64,000 nt of DNA from Ascidia mentula. Taxonomy: Eukaryota; Chordata; Ascidiacea; Phlebobranchia; Ascidiidae. Shown here in pieces: positions 33,040-43,138 of the stretch. The stretch spans positions 18,056,001 through 18,120,000 of the forward strand of contig OX387201.1 of assembly GCA_947561715.1 (NCBI GenBank). Reading direction: 5' to 3'. The notes under the pieces were generated by a model that saw nothing but the letters and a program-made list of their open reading frames with translations, was not told the origin of the DNA and made no database searches. A program made the position numbers and the translations under genes. Numbering within the stretch: position 1 is the first letter of the stretch; every line of letters begins with the position of its first letter.

Positions 33040-34650
33040 CTTGTGGACATGTAGCGTTTAAATGTGCACGGCAGCTCAGCTGCAGTTCATCAGCAGTAAA
33101 GCACATATCGTGTCGATAGCAGCTTCCGCATTCGTCAGCTATACGCACTGTTGAGGCGGGTCGGCGAAGTCGTGCGGAATCTCCGGACGGCATTGAGCAA
33201 CCCCATTCTCCACAGCGTAGTCTATCTTATAAAATTCCTGTTAAACTATTCCGAGAATCACTTCCCTTTATCGCCTTATAGTTACAACGATTTCCACCCT
33301 TTCTTATTACCACGTTTGTGGAAAGCTATGTTTCAAACATCGTTTTTTCTTGCAAATTTTGCGTTTAACGTGAGCTTAGAAAAGCATCATTTCAAGAAAA
33401 GTGTTGACGTTAATGCAAATTATAATTTAGCAAACACGTTCAAGAAAGTTTGAAGAGCGACTGCGCAAAATAATGCACGTAACTTGACACCGAACACGTC
33501 CAACGGGAAACTGTGGAGGTTTTTGTACATCGCACACTTGTGACTATTTACCAAATGCTGTGTACTTACCAACACAGGGACTCAAGCAGGATTTGAAGTC
33601 CGTTAATCGTTGTTCGTGTTGAGCAGTGAAATTAGGACAAGACGAGGAACACAAGCTTTCGTTCATCCAACTCGTTTTTATGCAGTCGACTCCTCTCGAC
33701 GCCAAGTTTCGTAAAGAAAACTCCGTCTCTGATACATTAAAATGACGCTCTTAAATAAAGGACTACCGTATAATTGCTGTTAATTGCCACACATACGTAT
33801 ACACTGCGCATTGTATTGTTTTTACTTACAATGGCATATTGGTAATTTAGCGCCATAAGTTTCGCAACGCAAACTCAGTCTCTGATACATTCAAATGAAA
33901 CTCTTGAAAATACATTACTTGTCTAAAGTGAAATGCAAGTTTACATTTCTTATTGTTGTTGTTCTATAACAATGTGGTTGCCGATCATACACATTACGAT
34001 AACAGCATTCCAGGTTTGTTGTAGCTACATGTTACCTTGCGGTTGACGTAAATTGGTTACATCAACAGCAAGGTAATATGTAGCTGTATATTCTTTGGCA
34101 CCAGCTCGTCCGACAGCAACGTATTGCCAAAATAGGCGAACCTGTTCCAAAAGAGGACATTATAAGGCTACCAGCGGCGAAAATACAGAGCCTCCGTACT
34201 GTAGACATTGTTATGGTAGTAGAAGATGTGCAATGGTACGTGATTACAATATTGATGGGAAACACTGCATTACGTAGGCCTGTATATCCTGCCCTATTGT
34301 TAAACAATATACCGCATGCCGATCTGATGCAACCCCAGCATGTTTCGTAAGGACTGGGCGCGCTTGGTCCTTCGCACACCTCTCTGAAGCACCATTCGCA
34401 TGTATCTGTGTTAAATGTAATTAGTGGATTACATTAGAGGAAATTCTGCTTTGATACGATACCCTTTGCAAATATTTATATTAGGGCTAGTATTTGCGTA
34501 CCCTGGTAATCATACACATGATTTAAATATATACAAATCTCCAAGAACTTTATTTAAAACAATAACATCCATATAACAGAAAAAATTACCTTGGGCTCTG
34601 GCGCATTCCAAAATACCAAAGAGTATAAGCACAGGCCAAACACACTTCAT
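33040..34650 (-). CDS. secreted modular cysteine-rich protein (likely 5' part of the protease-homolog gene)
   Basis: Exon 34,650-34,590 encodes a signal peptide (MKCVWPVLILFGILECARAQ). Exon 34,405-34,313 has TCEWCFREVC and CWGCIRSAC. Exon ~33,690-33,578 has VDCIKTSWMNESLCSSSC and FKSCLSPC. Exon 33,147-33,040 has DECGSCYRHDMCFTADE and CRAHLNATC. Every intron is in phase 1 by my reading, and the exon lengths (for example 93 and 108 nt) are multiples of three, so the exons are symmetric modules. The CxxHDxC of the last module recalls the secreted phospholipase A2 site, but the surrounding sequence does not support that enzyme. The protease-like exons downstream accept phase 1, so the product may be a secreted protein with a signal peptide, cysteine modules and an inactive trypsin domain. 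Confidence 0.55.
34022..34085. ncRNA. pre-miRNA-like hairpin (candidate)
   Basis: The 64-nt palindrome folds as TAGCTACATGTTACCTTGC paired with GCAAGGTAATATGTAGCT (one G-U wobble). A single mismatch is followed by GTTGA/TCAAC, another mismatch, then GTAA/TTAC closing an ATTGG loop. Length and small mismatches resemble a microRNA precursor. It lies in a predicted intron of the cysteine-rich gene. It could instead be a short foldback transposon remnant. Confidence 0.4.
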
Positions 34651-35103
34651 TATAGTATTCTTCAGTGACCAAAACTAACGCAACCTAAAATAAACTAGCA
34701 GATACTCATAGAACTGTTTAACCTAGTACGTTAATACAAACATAACTGTATAGTCTCATAGTAGGATATCTGAGGGACAATTATGGATGCTTCATCCTCA
34801 CAGTATTATCTCCTGATGAGTCATGCATTGTTTGTCAAATATAGCTTCAAGCTAGTTAAAACGCGAGCTAATGCACTTATCTATTAATATTATTGTATGG
34901 TTTACACAACATAAAGGAAACGGAACAGTGGTGTACACTAACGTAGGCTATAATAGAATGCCCTTGACGGCACAGAGGATCACTTGTATAGGAGGGGGTC
35001 ACGTAACACTACCACGTTGTACAAGTACTAATGCGAAACACACTACATCTCCCTTTACTGAAAATGCAAAATCGGAATTACAAGTCCTGACGAACGGGTG
35101 ATT

Positions 35104-36150
35104 TTACCAACCGACCGGAACGCGTAAGCAGTTCACGTTGTTCTGAAATTGGCCGTGTGTGTCGATGGTTACGTCGCAATGACCGGTTTGGGGTATCGAC
35201 GATGTAAGAGCGTGGAAGTGAGGTTTGAGAACGTACAATGCCTTCCTCTTCACCGATCCAAGCGTACGTTTCCGAGGAAAGTTCAGGTAAGGCCGTACCC
35301 GATGTCGCTTGTCGGAATTTTGCTTTTGATTTTTCTTGATTTCGAGATCTTTAGCTCTGAAACTCGATAAATAAGACCAGTTACGGACAAGGGACGACGT
35401 CCAACACGGAATTGTCGTCTTCAACCGTCTTCCCATCAACGACTCTGCTGCTGGCTGTATCCGGAAGCCAACTTTGTAGCACGGTAAGAAAGTAACGCCA
35501 AATAGGAATCTTCATACGGCTTTGCTTAGTGCATTTTTTTACCGTTTTTACAGCCCTCCATTGCTTTTTGGATACCGTGTGCTGCTGGTCTGGTGAATGA
35601 AGCCATTTTCGTTGGCGAAATACTGAAAAATATATAGGAATTATATTGCGGGCCGTTAACCGACATCACTATGTCTGGAATACCATGGCGGGAAAAATAG
35701 ACTTCAAGTGACTGATAATGTCCGATGAGCGAGTAGGAACATCTCAATGAACCTCGAGAAGTAATCTACGACCAATAGTTACATTTCACCTTGGAAATAC
35801 AACAAATCAGTTCCTACTTTTTCCCATGGTCTACTGGGCAGAAGAAAAGGAATCATTGGTTCTGCTGGCATATTTCTATTCCTCTGACACATAATGCAGC
35901 TGGAAACAAATTGATGTCGTTGGTAATACCTGGCCACCAGACGGAATCTTGGTGTCTCGGTCTACACTTTTCCATCCCCTGATGTCCAACATGTATACTG
36001 CGCAAAATTTCATTCCACAGAATTCCAGGAATAATAAGTCTGGAGCCTTTGAGAAGCAATCTGTCAACAACAGTTATATCGTGGCGCAGTTGAAAATATG
36101 GTTGCACTGAATCGATATAGACTCGTTTAGGCCAACCGCCTTTAGTAAGT
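35104..36150 (-). mobile_element. Ty3/Gypsy pol fossil (integrase region)
   Basis: Reading the minus strand: YFQLRHDITVVDRLLLKGSR, then IHVGHQGMEKCRPR and SVWWPGI (zinc-binding N-terminal domain), then FSRHGIPDIVMSVNGPQY (integrase core), then MGRRLKTTIP and KQNSDKRHRVR (C-terminal region). This is the order seen in K02A2.6-like Gypsy elements. Old and broken in several places; no LTRs seen around it. Confidence 0.8.
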
Positions 36151-37298
36151 TGAAAAACTTTTATAATACGTCACGCTTCGTTGCGTCACGGACTTGTTGT
36201 ATCCGTGTTTGAGATGCGGGGATGTTAGCAATTACCGGAACAACGTGTTCTTCAATCTCATATTGTAATTTCAAATGCAGAGAGCGACTTTAGAGAAGAT
36301 GATCTAGAGAGTGCATCAGCAGCATGCACAGATTTATCAGCTACATGAACTATATCAAAGTAACCACAACAAACGCATTCCTCACTTTTGCAATCGAGGT
36401 ACAACTCATCAATATTCGTTTTTCCTTACGAGGCTATTACTCAATTGTGAAACACAGGATAATGTACGGCCAGGATTTGGGAATGACTAAATGTTTTGTG
36501 GCGGGGAAAGTCTGCTCTGTGGAAGCTGTTAAAACAATTAATGACAAAAGGCAATGTGCAGAAAGTGTTAGTAGGATAGAAAAAAGTAGCTAATGGGCAC
36601 AACTCTGGGATTCCATTACCAGCAAAAATATTATTAATGTATTTTGCTTTTATTATCCAAATAAAATGGCAATTCTGTTTTCCGCAAAATTCGCCTTTAA
36701 ATAGTGTGCTTCAGTTTAGTTAGAACCTTGCAGGTTTGCTCATATGATCGTGCACAACATAAAAATACACGGCAACATATTAGTAGCTTGCAAGGCAACT
36801 GGGAACGAAGAAATGAAGCAGTCGGACATTACGTAAAATAATGCATGTTTCCAGGCCGACAATTTCCGACCAAATGCCTTTGCATAAATGAATATCACCT
36901 ACTGCTCGTTGTTCAAATTCTAAACAATTTTAAAAATATGTGAATATGTATAAATTATCAAACCTCCAAATCAACGGTGTAAAATTTCTATATTTAAACT
37001 GCAAAAACCAATGTGCAAATATGATTTTGTTAGAAATCTGCCACAAAATTATGTCTTATTTCCTAATGCGATTATTATTTCTATTTTTGTTATAATACCT
37101 CTAGTGGCACGGTTTAAGTTTTTGTGTTGCTTAGTGACGCATGGGAAAAAATGTCGGTGTTTTTGTTTTTTGTTAAAAATCATTTATTTCCGAAATCACG
37201 AAAACAAAACACAAATAATCCGGAACAGGAAATAGTTTTCGTGTTGAGATTCTGCTTCAATCCGAATCACTGGAATCTGGATCGGATGAGAGGGAGGT
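36151..37298. other. no gene recognised
   Basis: AT-rich intergenic sequence between the Gypsy fossil and the last exon of the NLR gene. Short frames only. Confidence 0.4.
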
Positions 37299-40200
37299 TC
37301 ACTGATAACTTTCATCCAAACCATCAACTTCCGGCTGAAAAAAATCACAAAAAGTTTTAATTTTATGAAATTTCACAAATAAATGTTTTCATGCAAATCT
37401 AAATTAAATCCTCACAGGGTTTTCCATATTAGCAAGTGCTCCCTTCACCATCTTAATCGACTCTGGATCCATTTCGCACCAACGCAGATCCAGCCTCACT
37501 CGAACCTTCGGTAAAATCTCACATATGATTTTTCCGTCGTCTTTTCCGCGAAACTCGTTCAGTTTCAGGCCGAGATATCTCAACTATTTAAAACATAAAG
37601 ACTGTTTGTTGGAAATATTTTTACACTTTCTGAACCAGGAAGAAGCAACATTTTATCCCAAAACTAAAACGATTCCATGTTTTTTTCTTCAAATAAATAA
37701 CTTTTGCAAAAAAATGTCAGGGATTTAAAACAGAATCTTGTTTGCAAAATAAATAAAAACACAAACAAACCTTTCGTTTCCATCTTTTTATTGCTTCACA
37801 AATAATCGTTAAATCTTCGGAGTTCAGGTCGCAACCCCCCAGCCACAGCCCCAAATCGTTTCTTGTAACTTTTGGTAAAAATTCCGTCACAACCTGAACG
37901 ATTGAGTGCAGTCGGGTTCCGGAAAAACTCAACACTTGAGGACAAAACCCGGCGAGTTTTTCTTGGTGGCATTTTTTGACTTCTCTAATATCCAGAATAA
38001 AATCTAAAACAAAACAGGAGAAAGTTTATTAAAAAAGCAGATGTCTGGTTTCCAGTTTTAATAAAATCACTTAAACCCACTTTATTGTTGCACAGAATAT
38101 AAAACGCCTAAATTATCAGAAAACATAAACATTACAGGACAAAAATAACGCATCTTACATCCACAACATTTTATCACCACTGAAATAACTGCATTGAGTG
38201 TTTGGTTCACACAATGACTGTGTGACGTAACAAATCCACCCATTGTTACACAAATAAATGTTGTGTTTATAAGCACGCAATAAACTGTTGGCATTCATGT
38301 CATTTACTCACTCAGTAGATTGTAATAGTCTGGTCGAGATTGGAGATATGTTGAAAGCGTATCCAATAATTTTGCACGTTTGTCTGGAAAACAAGAAACA
38401 ACAACATTTGCAATGAAACTGTTGACATGTATTTGGTTGGACCAATTGTTTTTGCCTTTGTTTTCTAGAAACACAGCAACTGTTTTTTTGAAGCTGAGTG
38501 GAACCTGTGCATTAACAAGCTTTAATCCAATCTGTATTTACATCGTGTACTCACGCAACACTCCATGATGCTTTGGTTGCAAGCGAAAAAGTCTTGAAAG
38601 TGCATCCAATAATTTACCACTGTTGCCTGGAAAATGAAATGCATTTTTAGAAAAAATAGATTTGTAGACATTTATTTAATAATGTTTTGCATCCAAATGT
38701 AATTTTCATTTCTGTACAGGCCTGTATTCAAGCTTTACGTGTATTAAAATGTGGTTGTACGTTACTGAAGTATGCTCTTATATTGGTGACATAACATAAG
38801 TGTAAAAATGTGAGCAACATTGGTCTGCATACCTGTTTGCTGACTCGCAGAATCTGTGACGTTGCCAACAGAAGTAGCATCGCACTTAGACTCATAACCA
38901 GCCTCAGCATTGTCACTTCTTGTATCTGCATAGAAAACACATATATCAACAAAGCAAATGTAATAACAGTGGTTTTGACTGCTTTACTTACCACTTATCT
39001 CTCCAAGCAAAAGGCCACAAGTAAACCGTCGCGTCATGGCCCAGTGTGCGTTTCTAACCAATTCTTTCAGAATTTGGTCAAATTCTTTATCTGGCATGAA
39101 GAAGGAAATGTAGTAAGCCCCGAGGAATTCCTGCAGAGTTTCATGTGAGTAGTAAATAATTGCTCCGGCACCATCAAAAACTTTTCGCTGTGGTAGCCAG
39201 GAATACTTGGGTAGTTTGATTATAATATTCTGTACATTGATGTAATCCAGACCCACTTCAGAGAGGTCTGTATGGGTAAACACAACAGTTTTACGAGCCT
39301 TTCCAATATAAGCCATTTGGCCAAGGGCTTTCATCACAAAGCTTGTATCCTTGTCCTTCGTATGTTCTGACACATCAAGTTGAAAAACAAAAAAAAAAAA
39401 CAAATTGCAAAAGTAATGGATGGCGACAAAAATTTAGCACTTCTGCAGATTCAGTTTCAAGTTTTGTCCACAGTTCACTTGCTTTTTCACCAGCATAAAA
39501 ATCAAATAGCTTTTTCATGTTTTCTGCAGAGAAATCATCGACATTAATGATGGATTTCGGACGAATTTCCACAGGAATTGTGAGCAGGGAATGGGGGCGG
39601 GACGTAAATATCAAAGATGATTTTTTGAAGAAGGTTTTTCCGCAGAGATTGGCAACAAGCTGTTGAACTGTGAAACGATTTTCGTAACTTGCACTTATTG
39701 CTGTCATATTTTCTAGTAACCATGTTGCCTGATCTAATCCATCAAATAATAAAACACATTTTTTTGGATTTTTTTTCATCCATTTAAATGCAGCATCTCG
39801 TACAGTTTGTTCAACATCAGGAAACTGTCTATCAAGTATAAGCTCTTGTAGTTTTAGTTTTTCATCTCCAAAGTTTAAATACATGAAGCTTAGATGCACC
39901 ACCAAATACTTCTTTTTCATGCGTTTAAACAGTTTCTTGGACATTGTGCTTTTCCCTGACCCCGCTGCTCCAATAATTGCAAGAAATTGATCACCTTTTT
40001 CAATTGTGGAAATCAATTCCTCAAATGTTAGGGGTTCGCCCTCACCTTGATCTGCTTTGTTCTTTCCTGTTAGTGGTAAATGCGACCTAACATTTTTGGC
40101 ATAGATGCCTCTGTAGAAGTTAATGACCTCTAGGGAAGGATTGACATCAGGAACTCCCTCTTCACATAAACCAGGTAGAGGAACCACAGCCTTGAGATCA

Positions 40201-42631
40201 TTTTGTTGATTTTTGATGATTTCGATGGCTTTGAGCTGCCTTTTCTCTGCAGGCAAAATAGACCAGTGAACGCACATTCTATATAGCAAGATCTTATTGC
40301 AAGATGCATTTCAACTGGCTAAGTTTTGGGAGAACAAAAACATTTTATTTGTTTTAGGACGCATATTGGTATTTCTATGAAAATAAGTTTAGGTGCTGGG
40401 AAATGCCCACCGTGTAGAACCTATGTCACAATAGAAATTCATGCATCACCAAGCAAACCAGTGATGCATATAAGTTAAATTTACGGTTGAATGACACGTG
40501 CGTGCTGTTGTCATGGAGAATTTTAGGGTGTTTGGGGCAGTTTTAGTGGGGTTTTGGGCTATTTCAATTAGGTAGTTACTTGCTGGTGAGTGCTGCTGAA
40601 AATTATGTTGAAAATGGAGCACAAGTTTAAGGCTGTATTTGTGGAAAAATGAATCTTATATGTGGCCGAACATTCTTGAGTTTATAAAAGATCCATCTCA
40701 TAACTACAAATTTTGATCAAAATTAGTCAGTAGAAAAATTGTTTAGCCACCCCCTGGGGGCATTAGCCCCCCTGGTTATTGAATATTTTGACAAAAAAAG
40801 GAACAAAAATTGGAACTGGATTTAGCAGAAATATGAATCGTTCAACTACCCACTCATTTGCATTTTTTTGTAAGTCCCAACTCTTCTCTATGCAATGGCA
40901 TCAAATTCAGTTGCTGAAAAAGTGTCAAAGCCCTCCCCCCAGGGCTGTTTATACTCCCCTGTTGGTCATATGATCTTCCAGGAGGCCCAGCAAGTCATTG
41001 CTCTGTATACAGTCTCATCCAGGAGCAAAATTTTTTTTTCAACGAAGAATTTTAGGTCCCTATGTAAGTCACAAGATTGGGAAACAAGCGGAACAGGCAC
41101 TAGATGCATTACAGCTGAGGGCCTTGAAAACAGGATTTCTCCAATTTAATACCCATATAGGTCCTTAATGGTACGGTATAGACACTGCTTCAATCAATTT
41201 TTACAATAATTTTGTGCTTACTAAAATGTATGCGACCAAACCTAATTGCCACCCCTTTCGATTAAAAATCTTTGTTGGCTAAACTTTTTAAATGTATCCC
41301 TGACCTGTGAGTTATAGTAAGCATTTTATTTTACCTTCATCTTGTTGCTCATCTGCTTTGGTGTTAGATGAATCTTATTAGAAAAATATAGTTTAAAACA
41401 GTTGAAAACTAGCACTACTCAAGCACAGCACATTATTTTAATGCCAATTGGAGACAAAGAACATTATATGTAATGAGAGCTGCAGACAGGGTGTATACAC
41501 GCACTGTTTCGACCTGTAAGGTCCATTCAGTGCAGCTGTTGACGTGGCACTGTGCTAGCTGGTAGACTAGCAGGCACACAGATTTCCACTTTGTGGTACC
41601 TTTCCGTCAATCGTCGATATGCTGGGTACCAAACTAGTTACCAATCAACACAGACGAACCACGTGGAGCGCACCTTGGCCAAAACTAGTCTACCAGCTAG
41701 CACAGTGCCACATCAACAGCTGCACTGATGAGACCTTACAGGTCGAAACAGTGCGTGTATACACCCTATCTGCAGCTCTCATTGATTATTATGGCTCTTT
41801 TGCGTATATAATATGATTTGGGTGAAAGCCGAGCCGATAGCGCTATTGGATCCCAAACAGTTGTTTTGGCCAAAGTGCGCTCCACGTGGTTCGTCTGTGT
41901 TGATTGGTACCTAGTTTGCTACCCAGCATATCGACGATTGACCGAAAGGTACCACAAAGTGGAAATCTGTGTGCCTGCTAGTCTACCAGCTAGCACAGTG
42001 CCACATCAACAGCTGCACTGATGAGACCTTACAGGTCGAAACAGTGCGTGTATACACCCTGTCTGCAGCTCTCATTGATTATTATGGCTCTTTTGCGCAC
42101 ATTATATGTAATGTTCTTTGTTTCCAACTGGCATTAAAATAATGTGGTGTGATTGAGATTTTGAATTTGCAACAGAATGATATAAAGCGAAGTCTGTGCA
42201 ATTACCCACTTGGGTTATAAAGCTGCTAGCTTCAAAAACGGAACATAAACATAATTTCCAAACGGATGTTTTTCTCTATGGGCATGTTCAGTGGTTGTTA
42301 ACTATGACATGTATTTGTAATACCTGGTGTATTGTAGAATTTTTTTGTTATTTTCACATCACCCTGAACTTCAACAATGCTATCAGCTATGTTTGCTCTC
42401 TGTGTTGATAATTGCTGTGAAGGACCTGGTTAAAAAAACATAAATTAATGAAAATTAAGCAAAGGAGGGCCAGAAAATGTTTTATAAAATGAGTTACTCT
42501 GAACAATAATACGTTATTGAGAAATTGGTTGTTCAAACACACTTCCTACCTGGTCTCTGTGGTTCAGTTTCAAAGTCGGCCACATGTTTTGTATCTGGCA
42601 TTGGTTTCTTCGGGGCTTCAGGACTCGACAT
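37299..42631 (-). CDS. NLR-type NACHT and leucine-rich-repeat protein
   Basis: Predicted exons: 42,631-42,550 (start, MSSPEAPKKPMPD), 42,428-42,324, an 18-nt exon at 41,352-41,335, the large NACHT exon from 40,253, then ~38,930-38,833, 38,632-38,568, ~38,383-38,310, ~38,003-37,772, ~37,589-37,425 and the last exon ending with TGA at 37,299-37,301. NACHT motifs: IIGAAGSGKST (Walker A), KKCVLLFDGLDQ (Walker B), LIFTSRP (sensor), then HETLQEFLGAYYIS of the helical region. Later exons give LRR-like LGLWLGGCDLNSEDLTIICEAI and VRLDLRWCEMDPESIKMVKGAL. No CARD, death or Pyrin domain is visible in the short N-terminus. A 12-T run (39,389-39,400) shifts the frame by one base inside the NACHT exon; either a sequencing error or a disabling change. 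The family senses infection or damage in the cytosol. Confidence 0.8.
38310..38632 (-). repeat. two similar short exons of the NLR gene
   Basis: Exon 38,632-38,568 encodes SGKLLDALSRLFRLQPKHHG and exon ~38,383-38,310 encodes RAKLLDTLSTYLQSRPDYYN. The shared AAATTATTGGAT(A/G)C(G/A)CTTTCAA core points to exon duplication. Flanking splice sites are similar in both. Confidence 0.55.
40380..40870. repeat. dispersed repeat, copy 1 of a pair with 55,400-55,870
   Basis: Shares GTGTTTGGGGCAGTTTTA, TGGTTTT(G/C)(G/A)GG, a GTGCTG(C/T)TGAA block, TTTGTGGAAAAATGAATC and a C-rich (C)CC(C/T)GGGGGCATT phrase with 55,400-55,870 in the same order and orientation. It is probably a non-autonomous transposon. It lies in an intron of the NLR gene. 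No coding capacity or terminal repeat could be defined by eye. Confidence 0.55.
41478..41537 (-). ncRNA. hammerhead ribozyme repeat, copy B (core altered)
   Basis: On the minus strand stem I, stem II, GAAAC, stem III and GUC are all preserved, but the core reads CTGAATGG instead of CTGATGAG. Loss of the invariant CUGANGA should abolish cleavage. Confidence 0.75.
41718..41777 (+). ncRNA. type I hammerhead ribozyme, copy C
   Basis: AGCUGCA, CUGAUGAG, GACC/GGUC stem II, CGAAAC, stem III around GUGUAUACAC, cleavage triplet AUC, UGCAGCU. All core nucleotides are canonical; the closing part of stem III is slightly weaker (CUAU instead of CUGU). Predicted cleavage is between 41,770 and 41,771, which starts the 293-nt monomer ended by copy D. 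Confidence 0.85.
42011..42070 (+). ncRNA. type I hammerhead ribozyme, copy D (canonical)
   Basis: Stem I is a perfect 7 bp between 42,011-42,017 (AGCUGCA) and 42,064-42,070 (UGCAGCU). CUGAUGA spans 42,018-42,024. Stem II pairs GACC 42,025-42,028 with GGUC 42,034-42,037. GAAA is at 42,038-42,041. Stem III starts with A41-U62, C42-G61, A43-U60 and G44-C59 (last two digits of the position) and ends in a GUG/CAC hairpin. The triplet GUC lies at 42,061-42,063, so cleavage is expected after 42,063. Every invariant core position of the hammerhead is satisfied. Confidence 0.92.
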
Positions 42632-42649
42632 GATGAGTGTTGGCTGTGG

Positions 42650-43138
42650 CTTCTTTCAAATGTGAAGCAACATCAAAATATAACAAAAATTTTAACTGCA
42701 AACAAAAACAGAAAAAATATTTCTCAAACTGAAACTTGAGTTAAAGTCATTCAGTATCATCAACATATTTTTGTCGTACAGGTGCAAGGGAATTATGTTT
42801 TTTCAACAAGTAGTTGTTCACAGTTTACCAATGTTAAAGTACACCTTTTAGCATCTGGGCTAGTTTGCGATCTCAATTATCATTGCGCAGACAATTATAT
42901 AAGTGGCGCGATTGAGTAAACACAAAAAGATTCCCCCAAAAAACAGAAGAAAATAAATATTGTTATCAATGCTGGGTCGATTTTCAAAATACTTATTGCT
43001 GATATTATTCCAAATTATATTCAAAAATTTGTATCAGAAAGTATCTCAAATTAAACCTTGTCGATTACGTACTAAGCTTGTTGAACTTCAGGTTCATAAT
43101 TTCCTGTATTGAGACTAGCGTCATGACATGACTCTGCT
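42650..43138. other. no gene recognised; likely NLR upstream region
   Basis: AT-rich, upstream of the predicted first ATG of the NLR gene at 42,631. Core promoter elements could not be assigned with confidence. Confidence 0.35.

Larger units (their letters stand above)
41429..42146. mobile_element. palindrome-bounded cluster of hammerhead-ribozyme repeats
   Basis: A ~45-bp inverted repeat (CACATTATTTTAATGCCAAT, with TTGGAGACAAAGAACATTA, at 41,429-41,475; inverse at about 42,100-42,146) encloses three hammerhead units: one on the minus strand and two in tandem on the plus strand. The minus unit and the first plus unit are head to head and share CTAGTCTACCAGCTAGCACA arms. The mix of tandem and inverted units recalls pseudo-LTR arrangements of Penelope-like elements and dimeric retrozymes. 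It lies in an intron of the NLR gene, on the opposite strand. Confidence 0.75.

Noticed and set aside
34062-34379. 105-codon minus-strand ORF as one exon
   Set aside because: Only 34,405-34,313 has good splice sites and the cysteine module; the rest of the frame is intron.
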